Shown: in pieces, positions 9,495-18,794 of the stretch
Numbering within the stretch: position 1 is the stretch's first letter
Layout: every line of letters starts with the position of its first letter
Origin: Bryobacterales bacterium
Lineage (GTDB): Bacteria; Acidobacteriota; Terriglobia; Bryobacterales; Bryobacteraceae
DNA: 64,000 nt
Direction of reading: 5' to 3'
Assembly: GCA_016713735.1 (NCBI GenBank)
Contig: JADJOP010000001.1
Span: forward strand, 372,001-436,000
Position numbers and translations under genes: made by a program
Notes under the pieces: generated by a model
The model's database searches: none
What the model was told of the DNA's origin: nothing
The model's input: only the letters and a program-made list of their open reading frames with translations

Positions 9495-11021
9495 ATGGAA
9501 CTGACACGGCGGGGTTTGGTTGGCGGCGGATTGATGGCGGGCGGTTTGGGCGGAGGTTTGGCGGCGCAGGCGGCGCAAGGGCCGGCGAGGCGCGGCGGGG
9601 CGATGCCGAACATCCTGTGGATCTGCACGGACCAGCAGCGGTGGGACACGATTGCGGCGCTGGGGAACGAGCATATTCGCACGCCGAATCAGGACCGGCT
9701 GGCGGCGAGCGGGGTGGCGTTTACGCGGGCGTATTGCCAGAACCCGATTTGCACGCCGAGCCGGGGGTCGTTCATGACGGGGTGTTATCCGAGCACGGTG
9801 CATGTGCATCGGAATGGGAACTCGCATTTTCCGGCGGAGTGGATGCCGAGGCTGGCGCCGCGGATGTTTAAAGACGCCGGGTATGATTGCGCGCTGATTG
9901 GGAAGCTGCATTTGTCGAGTCCGTATGGGCGGGTGGAGCCGCGGTTTGACGATGGGTATCGCGTGTTTGAGTGGAGCCATCAGCCGAAGCCGGAGGAGTG
10001 GTGGCCGGTGGAGGTGCACCGCTATCATGCGTGGCTGCGGGACAAGGGGGTGAGCTGGGCGGGGTTGTACAAGAAGAAGAAGCTGGATGGGTACCCGGAG
10101 CCTTACCAGGCGGGGATGCCGGCGCGGTATCACGAGTTGGAATGGGAATCGGAGACGGTGCGGCAGTGGATCCGGGGCGGGTTGCGGAAGCCGTGGTTTG
10201 CCAGCGTGCATGTGTTTGCGCCGCATCCGCCGTTTGATCCGGCGCCGGAGTATTTGGAGCGGATGAAGCCGGGCGAGTTGCCGGGTCCGCTGTATAGGGC
10301 GGGGGAGGAGGCGGAGCAGGAGCGGTTCACGAAGATTGACCACAACACGATGAAGCCGGTGGCGCCGGGGACGTACCAGGCGCGTCATATGAAGGCCGCG
10401 TATTACGCGATGATCGAGCACATCGATTATGAGCTGGGGCGGATTCTGGATGAGTTGGAGGCGACGGGGCAGCGGGAGAACACGATTGTGGTGTTCACGA
10501 GCGATCACGGGGAGATGATGGGCGACCACTGTTTGCGGATGAAGGGGTGCCGGTTCTTTGAGGGGGCGGTGAGGGTGCCGCTGATGGTGAGCTGGCCGGC
10601 GCGGTTCAAGAAGGGCGTGCGGTCAGAGGAGCTGGTGGAGCTGACCGATCTTGTGCCGACGCTGCTGGAGGCGTGCGGGCGGCCGGTGCCGGGGCATGTG
10701 GAGGGGAAATCGCTGATGGGGATTTTGCAGGGGACGGCGGCGGGTCGGCACAGGGAGATGGTGCGGAGCGAGTATCACGACTCGGCGACGAATACGTATG
10801 GGTCGCGGGCGACGATGATCCGGGATGAGCGGTACAAGCTGGTGATGTATCACGGGACGGGGTTGGGCGAGTTGTTCGATTTGGCTGAGGACCCGTCGGA
10901 GTTCCGGAATCTGTTTGAGGCCGAAGCGGGGCGTGCGGTGCGGGGGCGGATGGTGGAGATGATGTTGGATCACATTGCGACGCGGGTGGATTTGGGGGCG
11001 CCGCGGATTGGGCGGTATTAG
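9495..11021 (+). CDS. Exported type I sulfatase
   Basis: Hydrolyses sulfate esters, probably of polysaccharides. The N-terminus MELTRRGLVGGG is a twin-arginine-type leader followed by a glycine/alanine stretch. NILWICTDQQRWDT carries the first metal aspartates. CTPSRGSFMTG is the sulfatase signature with the cysteine that is oxidised to formylglycine by a separate enzyme. IGKLHL, HPPFDP and FTSDHGEMMGDH (metal Asp-His) complete the active site. Length 508 fits the family. G-ending codons throughout. It stands alone, divergent from the isomerase cluster; a formylglycine-generating enzyme is not in the window. Confidence 0.93.
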   Translation: MELTRRGLVGGGLMAGGLGGGLAAQAAQGPARRGGAMPNILWICTDQQRWDTIAALGNEHIRTPNQDRLAASGVAFTRAYCQNPICTPSRGSFMTGCYPSTVHVHRNGNSHFPAEWMPRLAPRMFKDAGYDCALIGKLHLSSPYGRVEPRFDDGYRVFEWSHQPKPEEWWPVEVHRYHAWLRDKGVSWAGLYKKKKLDGYPEPYQAGMPARYHELEWESETVRQWIRGGLRKPWFASVHVFAPHPPFDPAPEYLERMKPGELPGPLYRAGEEAEQERFTKIDHNTMKPVAPGTYQARHMKAAYYAMIEHIDYELGRILDELEATGQRENTIVVFTSDHGEMMGDHCLRMKGCRFFEGAVRVPLMVSWPARFKKGVRSEELVELTDLVPTLLEACGRPVPGHVEGKSLMGILQGTAAGRHREMVRSEYHDSATNTYGSRATMIRDERYKLVMYHGTGLGELFDLAEDPSEFRNLFEAEAGRAVRGRMVEMMLDHIATRVDLGAPRIGRY

Positions 11022-11091
11022 GGGGAAGAGAGGGCGGCGAGGGCGCGGAAATCGGGTTTTGGGCTCGGGGATGCGACAATGGTAGTCCTGC

Positions 11092-12891
11092 ATGCAGTCA
11101 CCCCGTAACCCTTCCCTTCGCAATATTGCCATCATTGCCCACGTTGACCATGGAAAGACCACGCTTGTGGACGCCATGTTCAAGCAGAGCGGTATTTACC
11201 GAGACAACGAACAGATCGCCGACCGTGTGATGGATTCCAACGAGCTCGAGCGCGAGCGCGGCATCACGATTCTGGCCAAGACGACCGGCGTGCGGTATCA
11301 CGATGTGAAGATCAACATCGTGGACACGCCGGGCCACGCCGATTTTGGCGGAGAGGTGGAGCGCGCGCTGAAGATTGTCGACGGCGTAATGCTGCTGGTG
11401 GATAGCTCGGAAGGCCCGCTGCCGCAGACGCGCTATGTATTGAGCAAAGCTCTGGAAGCGCATTTGACGCCGATCGTCGTCATCAATAAGATCGACCGGC
11501 CGGACGCGCGCATTCCGGAAGTGTTGAACGAGATCTACGATCTCTTCATCGACCTGGACGCCAAGGAGCACCAGCTCGACTTTCCGATCATCTACACGAT
11601 TGCGCGGGATGGCATTGCGCAGATGTCGCCGGACGAGAAGGGGACCGATCTGCGGCCGCTATTTGAGGCCATTCTGGAGCACATTCCGGGGCCGGAGGGC
11701 GACCCCGAAGCGCCGCTGCAGATGCTGGTGGCGAACCTCGATTATTCGGAGTACCTGGGGCGGCTGGCCATTGGCCGCGTGTACAACGGGACGCTGCGGC
11801 TGGGCAGCGATGTGGCGGTTGTGAAGCTGGATGGCTCGGTGCAGAAGACGCGCATCACGAAGCTGTTTTCCTTTGAGGGCCTGAAGCGGGTGGAGGAGAC
11901 GGCGGGTGTGCCGGGCTCGGTGCTGGCGATTGCGGGGGTGGAGGGGATCACGATCGGGGAGTCGATTACGGACCCGGACAATCCGAAGCCGCTGCCGCAG
12001 ATTCAGATTGACGAGCCGACGATCGGGATGACGTTCACGATCAACACGTCGCCGTTTGCGGGGCGTGAGGGGCAGTATGTGACGTCGCGGAACCTGCGCG
12101 ACCGGTTGGACAAAGAGCTGCTGACGAACGTGTCGATTAAGGTGGAGGAGCTGAACCCGGACACGTTCAAGGTGATGGGGCGCGGCGAGCTGCAACTGGC
12201 GATCATTCTGGAAATGATGCGGCGCGAGGGGTATGAGTTGATGGTGGGCAAGCCGGAGATTCTGACGCGCACCATCGACGGCAAGCTGCATGAGCCGTTG
12301 GAGACGCTGACGGTGGATTGTCCGGAGCAGTTCACGGGGACTGTGATGGAGAAGATGGGCACGCGCAAGGGCAAGATGACGAAGATGATCAACAACGGCT
12401 CGGGGCGTGTGCGGTTGGAGTTCGAGGTACCGTCGCGGGGGTTGATCGGGCTGCGCAGCGAGATGTTGACGGACACGAAGGGCACGGCGATTATGAACTC
12501 GCTGTTTGCGGGTTACATCGAGTGGCAGGGCGACATTATTTCGCGGCCGACGGGTTCGCTGGTGTCGGACCGGTCAGGGAAGGCGACCGCCTATGCGATG
12601 TGGAATTTGCAGGAGCGTGGGGAGTTGTTTGTGCAGCCGGGCACGGAAGTGTATGAGGGTATGATTGTCGGCGAGAATTCGCGTGACAACGATTTGGATG
12701 TGAACATCGTGAAGGAAAAGAAACTCACGAACATGCGATCGTCCTCGGCCGATGAGGCTATCAGACTTGTTCCTCCGAAGATTTTGACCTTGGAGCAGGC
12801 CATCGAGTTCGTCCGCGACGATGAATGGGTGGAGCTGACGCCCCAGTCGATTCGTCTGCGCAAGAAAATCTTGAAGGCGAACATGAGATAG
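11092..12891 (+). CDS. typA: Ribosome-associated GTPase TypA/BipA
   Basis: Translational GTPase related to EF-G that binds 70S ribosomes and supports ribosome assembly and stress growth. G1 is AHVDHGKTT, switch I ERERGITI, G3 DTPGHADF, G4 NKIDR. The EF-G-like domains II and III, a domain-V-like part and the TypA-specific C-terminal domain follow (QERGELFVQPGTEVYEGMIVG, then ENSRDNDLDVN and KKLTNMRSSSADEA). Length 599 is normal. Its first third uses C- and G-ending codons evenly, unlike most + genes here, which fits a conserved, well-expressed gene. GACAAT lies 12 bases before the ATG. Confidence 0.97.
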   Translation: MQSPRNPSLRNIAIIAHVDHGKTTLVDAMFKQSGIYRDNEQIADRVMDSNELERERGITILAKTTGVRYHDVKINIVDTPGHADFGGEVERALKIVDGVMLLVDSSEGPLPQTRYVLSKALEAHLTPIVVINKIDRPDARIPEVLNEIYDLFIDLDAKEHQLDFPIIYTIARDGIAQMSPDEKGTDLRPLFEAILEHIPGPEGDPEAPLQMLVANLDYSEYLGRLAIGRVYNGTLRLGSDVAVVKLDGSVQKTRITKLFSFEGLKRVEETAGVPGSVLAIAGVEGITIGESITDPDNPKPLPQIQIDEPTIGMTFTINTSPFAGREGQYVTSRNLRDRLDKELLTNVSIKVEELNPDTFKVMGRGELQLAIILEMMRREGYELMVGKPEILTRTIDGKLHEPLETLTVDCPEQFTGTVMEKMGTRKGKMTKMINNGSGRVRLEFEVPSRGLIGLRSEMLTDTKGTAIMNSLFAGYIEWQGDIISRPTGSLVSDRSGKATAYAMWNLQERGELFVQPGTEVYEGMIVGENSRDNDLDVNIVKEKKLTNMRSSSADEAIRLVPPKILTLEQAIEFVRDDEWVELTPQSIRLRKKILKANMR

Positions 12892-12900
12892 GAGATTGGT

Positions 12901-13602
12901 ATGCTGCGACGCGCCGCCGGAGTTGCGGTCCTGCTGATGCCCATGACGATGTGGGCGGCTGATTTGCCGAAAGGCGGGGCACCGACGCCGCAATCGGTGA
13001 TCCAGGCTTTGAAGCTGGGCAATGCGCGGTATGTGCGGGAGGCGATGGCGCATCCGCACGAGCATGCGGTGGACCGGAAGCAACTGGTGGCGGGGCAGCA
13101 TCCGCGGGCGGTGATTCTGGGGTGCGCGGATTCGCGTGTGCCGCCGGAGATCGTGTTCGATCAAGGGTTGGGCGACTTGTTTACGGTGCGTGTGGCGGGC
13201 AACATCGCCAGCAATGAGGTGATGGGATCGGTGGAGTATGCGGTGGAACACCTGCATACGCCGGTGGTGGTGGTGTTAGGCCATGAAGGGTGCGGGGCGG
13301 TGAGCGCGGCGCTGCATCCGGAGGGGGTGGAGGGCCACATCAAGGAGTTGGTGGATGCGATTCAGCCGGCGGTGGAGCGGGCCAAGCGGCTGCATCATCC
13401 GCAGGCGGAGCTGCTGCATGACGCCGTGGAGGCGAATGTGGACATCCAGATCCACCACCTGACCGACGATGATCCGATTGTGCATCGCGAGGTGCTGCAT
13501 CACAAGGTGATTGTGGTGGGGGCAATCTACGATTTGGCGACGGGGCGGGTGAGGTTTTTGGAGAGCAAGAGCGTGAACGAGCTGCAGCCGCTGCCGCATT
13601 AG
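12901..13602 (+). CDS. Beta-class carbonic anhydrase with signal peptide
   Basis: Interconverts CO2 and bicarbonate. Zinc ligands are present: Cys and Asp in GCADSRVPPE and His/Cys in GHEGCGAV. The dyad DLFTVRVAGN is also conserved. The protein starts MLRRAAGVAVLLMPMTMWAA, a Sec signal with a likely cut after the alanines, so the enzyme should be periplasmic; most beta-class enzymes are cytoplasmic. An AGGAG site precedes the ATG, 9 bases after the typA stop, so it may share typA's message. 233 residues before cleavage. Confidence 0.93.
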   Translation: MLRRAAGVAVLLMPMTMWAADLPKGGAPTPQSVIQALKLGNARYVREAMAHPHEHAVDRKQLVAGQHPRAVILGCADSRVPPEIVFDQGLGDLFTVRVAGNIASNEVMGSVEYAVEHLHTPVVVVLGHEGCGAVSAALHPEGVEGHIKELVDAIQPAVERAKRLHHPQAELLHDAVEANVDIQIHHLTDDDPIVHREVLHHKVIVVGAIYDLATGRVRFLESKSVNELQPLPH

Positions 13603-13638
13603 GGGTGCGGGCGCACGGCGGGCGGGTGGAAGCTGCCG

Positions 13639-15108
13639 CTAGCGAACCATAATTTTGCCGAGGCGGTATCGCTTGTGGCCGTCGTTGCCGGGGAGCGGCA
13701 GGGCGAGCTTGGGCGTGCCGGTCTTGTCTCCCACTGAGATATAGACATCGTAGGCGCCGGGTTTGAAGACAGGCGCAGGGGGCAGGGTGTAGGAGATGAG
13801 CGGCCTGTCGGCCTGGCTCAAATCCTTTTCGTTGCGGCCGACGGTGAGGGCTTTGCCGGGCGGGCCGACGGGCAGCGTGCGCATATCGAAGCTCTCGTCG
13901 ACAAACACTCCCACGATGCCGCCTTTGGCGTCCTTCAGCGTGATGGCGGGGTGGCCGCCGGGATAGCAGGGGGAGACGCCCGCGTTGCGCCAGCGGTAGC
14001 CGACGGTGAGGGGCTGATCGCGCGACAGCTCGGAGGGCCAGGAGGCCTCGAGCAGTTGGAGACGGTAGCCCAGGCGCAGGTTGATGTCGTCGACGAGCTT
14101 CCTGTTCTTCTGGTAGAACTCGCGCGGGTACCAGTGGACGGTGGCGTAGGCGGCGTTGTAATCCTCGATGGCTTTGAGGAAGAGGCTGCCATCCTCCCAG
14201 CATCCCCGCGACACGGAGGGGCCGTAGTGTTCCATCTCGAGGACGACGGGGAGGTGGGGCCAGAAGATGCCGGAGACGTAGGCGTGGTGGTAGGCCTTGT
14301 CCTTGCAGTTGACGAGGATGCTGTCGTCGCGGAGGGTCATGCCGAGGCCGCGGGCGTAGTGGAGGGTTTCGAGGCCGCGGCCCTGGTTGGAGAAGTCGTC
14401 GTTGACGGCGAGCAGTGTTTTCTTGAAGTGCTTCTTGTGCAGGTCGAGGTGGAGCTTGACGGTACGGGCGTCGTAGGGCAGGCGGGTGGTGGCGTGGGTG
14501 TGGCCCTCGCCCCAGACGCCGAAGGAGCCGACGTCGATGAAGGCGATGCCGGGGTTGCCGTCGTAGCGGGCGGCGGCGGCGGCGAGGAAGCGGTCGAGCT
14601 TAGCGAGGAAGATGGGGTCGTCGTATTTGGGTTCCCACATCGGGCTGGTGTCGTCGATGCCCTTGCGGGGAGAGAAGTGATAGCCTTTGGCGCCGGCATC
14701 GCGAACCCATTTGGGAGTGGCATAGGGCTGCTTGGGGTTCGACTCGGCGGCGCTGAAGCGGAAGGCAATCTGGAAGCCTTTGTCGATCCAGCGTTGAGCG
14801 GGAGTGTCGACGATGGACCAGTCGAACTTGCCTTCTTCGGGTTCGAGGTAGGACCAGGCGAGGCGCAGATAGATGACGCTGGCGCCGGGGAAGTCGTCAA
14901 CGGTGTCGGAGGGCTCCAGATCGAGGCCGTAGCGTTCAATGTTGTTGTCGTAGTGGTGGAAGGCCCAGCCCATGGCGGGGTTGACGAGGGCCTGGCCGGT
15001 GTCGGCGGGGGTGACGACGGTGCGTGGCTGCGCGGGTGTCTGGCCATGGAGCGAGGCGGCCAACGCCAGGAGCGGGAGTAAAACCGGCACTGCTAGATCA
15101 TGTTTCAT
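13639..15108 (-). CDS. Exported DUF4832-type putative glycosidase-fold protein
   Basis: About 489 residues from MKHDLAVPVLLPLLALAASL, a clear Sec signal. The middle looks like a TIM-barrel glycosidase: PAMGWAFHHYD, YLRLAWSYLEPEEG, FIDVGSFGVWGEG (candidate acid in GEG) and LEMEHYG. The last 130 residues match the DUF4832 beta-sandwich pattern (YRWRNAGVSPCYPG, KPGAYDVYISVGD). Substrate unknown. The longer frame to 15135 would put nine residues before the signal, so I use the internal ATG. TAGAAT on the minus strand at 15214-15219 may be its promoter with a leader of about 100 bases. It is convergent with the carbonic anhydrase gene at 37 bases. Confidence 0.75.
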   Translation of the reverse strand: MKHDLAVPVLLPLLALAASLHGQTPAQPRTVVTPADTGQALVNPAMGWAFHHYDNNIERYGLDLEPSDTVDDFPGASVIYLRLAWSYLEPEEGKFDWSIVDTPAQRWIDKGFQIAFRFSAAESNPKQPYATPKWVRDAGAKGYHFSPRKGIDDTSPMWEPKYDDPIFLAKLDRFLAAAAARYDGNPGIAFIDVGSFGVWGEGHTHATTRLPYDARTVKLHLDLHKKHFKKTLLAVNDDFSNQGRGLETLHYARGLGMTLRDDSILVNCKDKAYHHAYVSGIFWPHLPVVLEMEHYGPSVSRGCWEDGSLFLKAIEDYNAAYATVHWYPREFYQKNRKLVDDINLRLGYRLQLLEASWPSELSRDQPLTVGYRWRNAGVSPCYPGGHPAITLKDAKGGIVGVFVDESFDMRTLPVGPPGKALTVGRNEKDLSQADRPLISYTLPPAPVFKPGAYDVYISVGDKTGTPKLALPLPGNDGHKRYRLGKIMVR

Positions 15109-15278
15109 GGTGTCTCTGAGGCCACTCGTGTCCAAGGCGGGGGTGAAGGTGGAACGGCCGTGCCGCAGGGGGAGGTTTCGGGATGGACCGAGCGCCGGTC
15201 ATTGGGCAGCCTCATTCTACAGCGGTTTTCGCGCGGAGTAAGGGAGGGGCCGGTCCGGAATGGTTCGAATGGCAGGCC

Positions 15279-16331
15279 TTAGCGCGCGGGTATGTTGCGG
15301 TTGGGGCGGGCGTTGAGGTCGAGGGCGGTGAGGCGGAGGCGCCATTGCCATTCGGCCGAGGGGGCGAGTTGGGTGAGGCCGTTGCCGGAGACGAGGGAGT
15401 TCTGGAGGCCGATCCAGGGTTCGGGGCTGAAGTAGCCGGAGCGGGCATCGCCCCACATGTTGAAGAGGCAGACCTCGGCGGGTAGGGAGCTGGCGGTGTG
15501 TTGGAGGGTGACGGCGAGTCCGGCGGGATCGGTGAGGGTCATCCAGATGCCTTTGGTGTAGCCGCCGAGGGTGACGGCTGAGCCGACGGGGTGGCGGCTG
15601 AGGGGGAGGGCGGGGTCGTAGGCGAGGGGGCGCTTTTCGCCGGAGGGCTGGCTGCCGTTCTTCATGTATTCGATTGTCGAGGGCGATTGGAGGGTGGTCT
15701 TCACGGGGTCGGAGCCTTCGACGAGGGGCATGCGGAAGGTGATGTGGTTGCCGGCGCTGAAGGGCATGGGGGCGGTGTTCTGGGCGGAGGCGCGGACACG
15801 GAATTCGATGGCGAGTTCGCCGTGAGCGATCAGGTATTCGAGTGTGAGCTGCCAGCCGAAGGGGTACATGGCGCGGGTTTTGGGTGAGTCGGCGAGGGTG
15901 AGGACGGCGCGGGCTCCGGTGGCGGTGGCGTTGACGGATTCGACCTTCCAGGGGAGGTCGCGGGCGAAGCCGTGGATGGGCATGGGGTAGCGCTGGCCCT
16001 GGTAGTCCCATGAGCTGCCGGTGGCGGCTTCGTTGGGTTTGACGTTGGCGGGGAAGTTGCGGCCGGTGGCGGGCCAGAGCCAGGGGGCGCGGCCGGTCCA
16101 GCCTTGGATGGGGGTGTAGTCGCAGGCGCGGTAGAGGAGTTCGCGCCAGGAGCCGCGGAATTTGATTTCGAGGCCGCAGAGTTCGGCGCCGACGGCGGGG
16201 GAGATGACGGCGCGGATGGACTGGTTGTCAGTGAGCGTGATGCGGCCGGCGGTTTGGGTGGCTTCGTAGCGCTGGGCGTAGAGGGGCCGAGGGCGAAGTG
16301 GCGAGGGTGAGGAGGGCGAGGGTGCGTTTCA
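15279..16331 (-). CDS. Exported aldose 1-epimerase (galactose mutarotase-like), one frameshift
   Basis: The main frame, from about 16285 down, contains PAVGAELCGLEIKFRG, GRAPWLWPATGRNFP, MPIHGFARDLPW and HGELAIEFRVRA, the galactose-mutarotase-like beta-supersandwich. The signal peptide MKRTLALLTLATSPSAP is in a different frame from an ATG at 16331. One G added to the GGGG at 16282-16285 gives ...SAPLYAQRYEATQ, with a natural signal cleavage after LYAQ. It begins one base after the ruvB stop, so it is likely translated from the ruvB message. Role in sugar turnover is inferred; these proteins often act on exported or wall sugars. Confidence 0.8.
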
Positions 16332-17360
16332 TTAGAAGAGGGACGGCTGCCCGGTTCCGGTGGGGCGGCGGTCCACTCCAAAATATTCGAAACCGCGGAG
16401 GGTGGCAACACGGCCGCGAGGGGTGCGGTCGAGAAAGCCGAGTTGGATGAGGTAGGGTTCGTAGACCTCTTCGATGGTGTCGGGCTGTTCGTCGATCGAC
16501 GCCGCGATGGTGTTGAGGCCGACGGGACCGCCGCTGTATTTGACGAGGATGGTCATCATGATTTTCTTGTCGGTTTCGTCGAGGCCGAGGGGATCGACTT
16601 CGAGGAGGTCGAGGGCCTGGCGGGCGACGGCGAGGTCGACGTGGTTGCTGGCGCGGACCTGGGCGTAGTCGCGGACGCGGCGGAGGAGGCGGTTGGCGAT
16701 GCGCGGGGTGCCGCGGCTGCGGCGGGCGATTTCGGTGGCGCCGTCGCGGTCCATGGAGATGTTGAGGAGGCCGGCGGAGCGGAGGACGATGGAGGTCATC
16801 TCGGCTTCGTCGTAGTGATTGAGGCGGAGGACGAGGCCGAAGCGGCCGCGGAGGGGGGCGCTGACGAGGCCCTGGCGTGTGGTGGCGCCGACGGCGGTGA
16901 AGCGGGGGATTTGGAGGGAGTGGGTGCGGGCGCCGGGGCCGGCGCCGATGACGAGGTCGACACGGTAGTCTTCGAGGGCGGAGTAGAGGATCTCCTCGAC
17001 GTCGGGCATGAGGCGGTGGATTTCGTCGATGAAGAAGACCTGGCGTTCGCGGATGTTGGTGAGGATGCCGGTGAGGTCGATTTTCTTTTGGAGGATGGGG
17101 CCGGCGGTGAAATCGATGGGGACGCCGAGTTCGGCGGCGACGATGTTGGCGAGGGTGGTTTTGCCGAGGCCTGGGGGGCCGTGGAGGAGGACGTGGTCGA
17201 GGGCTTCGCCGCGCTCGCGGGCGGCCTGGATGGCGATGGAGAGGATTTCCTTGAGCTTGGTTTGGCCGGTGAAATCGTCCATGGTGGGCGGGCGCAGGCT
17301 CTGCTCGAACTGGCGTTCGCCTTCGAGGGCGGTGGACGAGACTATGCCCCGCTCTTGCAT
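16332..17360 (-). CDS. ruvB: Holliday junction branch-migration ATPase RuvB
   Basis: AAA+ motor that, with RuvA, drives branch migration during recombination. Walker A HGPPGLGKTT, Walker B FIDEIHRL, sensor 1 VGATTR, and arginine-rich sensor 2 RGTPRIANRLLRRVRD are all present. A winged-helix C-terminus follows (KYSGGPVGLNTIAASI, PYLIQLGFLDRTPRGR). 342 residues, the standard length. TATCCT lies 8 bases before the ATG. ruvA is close but separate (82 bases upstream). Confidence 0.97.
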   Translation of the reverse strand: MQERGIVSSTALEGERQFEQSLRPPTMDDFTGQTKLKEILSIAIQAARERGEALDHVLLHGPPGLGKTTLANIVAAELGVPIDFTAGPILQKKIDLTGILTNIRERQVFFIDEIHRLMPDVEEILYSALEDYRVDLVIGAGPGARTHSLQIPRFTAVGATTRQGLVSAPLRGRFGLVLRLNHYDEAEMTSIVLRSAGLLNISMDRDGATEIARRSRGTPRIANRLLRRVRDYAQVRASNHVDLAVARQALDLLEVDPLGLDETDKKIMMTILVKYSGGPVGLNTIAASIDEQPDTIEEVYEPYLIQLGFLDRTPRGRVATLRGFEYFGVDRRPTGTGQPSLF

Positions 17361-17442
17361 GAGTCACTAGGATAACGCGGGGGTGGAACGGGTGACTGTG
17401 TGGCGCGCGGAATTCGGCCGTGAGGGAGGGGCCGTTGTGGGG

Positions 17443-18039
17443 TCAGCGGGAGAATTCGAGGGCTTTGCGGAAGAGGGCTTCGAAGCCGGTGGCGGTGGTG
17501 GCGGCTTTGGCCTTTTTGAGGGCGGTTTCGGCGGCGGGGCGTTGGAGGCCGAGGTTGACTAAGGCTGAGATGACGTCGTTGTCGGTGGGGTCGAGGGGGG
17601 CGAGGGGGAGGCCGGCGGGCGTGGAGGCGGGGCCGAGGGCGTCCATTTTGTCGCGGAGTTCGAGGACGATGCGTTCGGCGGTCTTCTTGCCTACGCCGGG
17701 GATGCGGACGAGCTGGTCGACGGCGCCGTTGCGGATGGCGGCGATGAGGGAGCCGGCGGCGAGGCCGCTTAAAGCGGTGATGGCGAGTTTGGGGCCGATG
17801 CCGGAGACGGTGATGAGCTTTTCGAAGAGCTGCTTTTCCTGGGCGGAGAGGAAGCCGAACAGCGAGATGGCGTCTTCGCGGACGTGGGTGTGGATGCGGA
17901 GTTCGACGCGCGCGCCGGGGTCAGGCAGGGCGGTGAAGGTGGAGACGGAGATCGTGACGTCGTAGCCGACACCCGAGGCATCGACGATGGCCTGGTTGGG
18001 ATGCTTTTCGACGAGGGTTCCGCGGAGGAGGGCGATCAT
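17443..18039 (-). CDS. ruvA: Holliday junction-binding protein RuvA
   Basis: DNA-binding partner of RuvB. Starts MIALLRGTL, followed by the OB-fold (VDASGVGYDVTIS), two helix-hairpin-helix motifs (ITVSGIGPKLA and VRIPGVGKKTAERIV), and the C-terminal RuvB-binding domain (DVISALVNLGLQRPAAETALKKA). 198 residues from this start; the upstream extension to 18063 has no family match. TACAAT on the minus strand (18050-18055) is 10 bases before the ATG. The gene is divergent from rsmE. Confidence 0.96.
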   Translation of the reverse strand: MIALLRGTLVEKHPNQAIVDASGVGYDVTISVSTFTALPDPGARVELRIHTHVREDAISLFGFLSAQEKQLFEKLITVSGIGPKLAITALSGLAAGSLIAAIRNGAVDQLVRIPGVGKKTAERIVLELRDKMDALGPASTPAGLPLAPLDPTDNDVISALVNLGLQRPAAETALKKAKAATTATGFEALFRKALEFSR

Positions 18040-18056
18040 GGAACACTTGATTGTAC

Positions 18057-18794
18057 ATGGCACGCAGGCGATTCTTTGTCGACGGGTTTCATCACCAACG
18101 GGCGGAAGTGGAAGGAGACGAGGCGCATCACCTGACGCGGGTGCTGCGGGTGGAGCGGGGGCAGTTGTATGAGGTGAGCAACAACGAAGAGGCGTGGCTG
18201 GCCGAGGTGGTGGAGGCGCATAAGGCGCGGGTGGTGTTTGCGCTGAAGGAGCGCGTGGAGGCGAAGCCCGTGCTGCCGCCGCTGCGGTTGTATGTGGCGC
18301 TGTTCAAGTTCGACCACCTGGAGTGGATTGTGGAGAAGGGCACGGAGATGGGGGCGGAGAGCATCCACTTCGTGGTGAGCGAGCGGAGCGAGAAGGGACT
18401 GGAACGGGCGGCGGAGAAGCGGATTGAGCGGTGGCGGAAGATTGCGTTGGAGGCGTCGCAGCAGTCGCGGCGGGATAGGCTCCCGGTGATGTATGAGGCG
18501 GTGCGGTTGCGTGAGGCGGCGGGGAAGGTTGTTGGGGCGAGGCTGCTGTTGGATGAAGAAGGCGGCGCGCCGTTGCTGAGCGCGATGCAGGCGGTAGGGG
18601 CGGCGGAAGGGGTAAGTTTGCTGCTCGGCCCCGAGGGGGGATGGACGGAGCAGGAGCGGGATTGGCTGGTGGCGAAGGGATGGCAGCGCGTGACGCTGGG
18701 GGCGACGATTCTGCGGGCGGAGACGGCGGCGGTTGCGGCGGTGGCGGTGGTGCAGGCGGTCTATTTGACTGCGAGGGTCATGGAGGCCCAGTAG
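18057..18794 (+). CDS. rsmE: 16S rRNA m3U1498 methyltransferase
   Basis: Methylates U1498 of 16S rRNA. Begins MARRRFFVDG; the PUA-like N-terminal domain contains HHLTRVLRVERGQ. The SPOUT/trefoil-knot methyltransferase part has EKGTEMGAESI, KIALEASQQSRRDRLP, LLLGPEGGWTEQE and LGATILRAETAAVAA, which form the SAM-binding knot. 245 residues. Only 17 bases separate its start from the ruvA start on the other strand. Its end overlaps the convergent DUF4198 gene by 34 bases. Confidence 0.95.
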   Translation: MARRRFFVDGFHHQRAEVEGDEAHHLTRVLRVERGQLYEVSNNEEAWLAEVVEAHKARVVFALKERVEAKPVLPPLRLYVALFKFDHLEWIVEKGTEMGAESIHFVVSERSEKGLERAAEKRIERWRKIALEASQQSRRDRLPVMYEAVRLREAAGKVVGARLLLDEEGGAPLLSAMQAVGAAEGVSLLLGPEGGWTEQERDWLVAKGWQRVTLGATILRAETAAVAAVAVVQAVYLTARVMEAQ

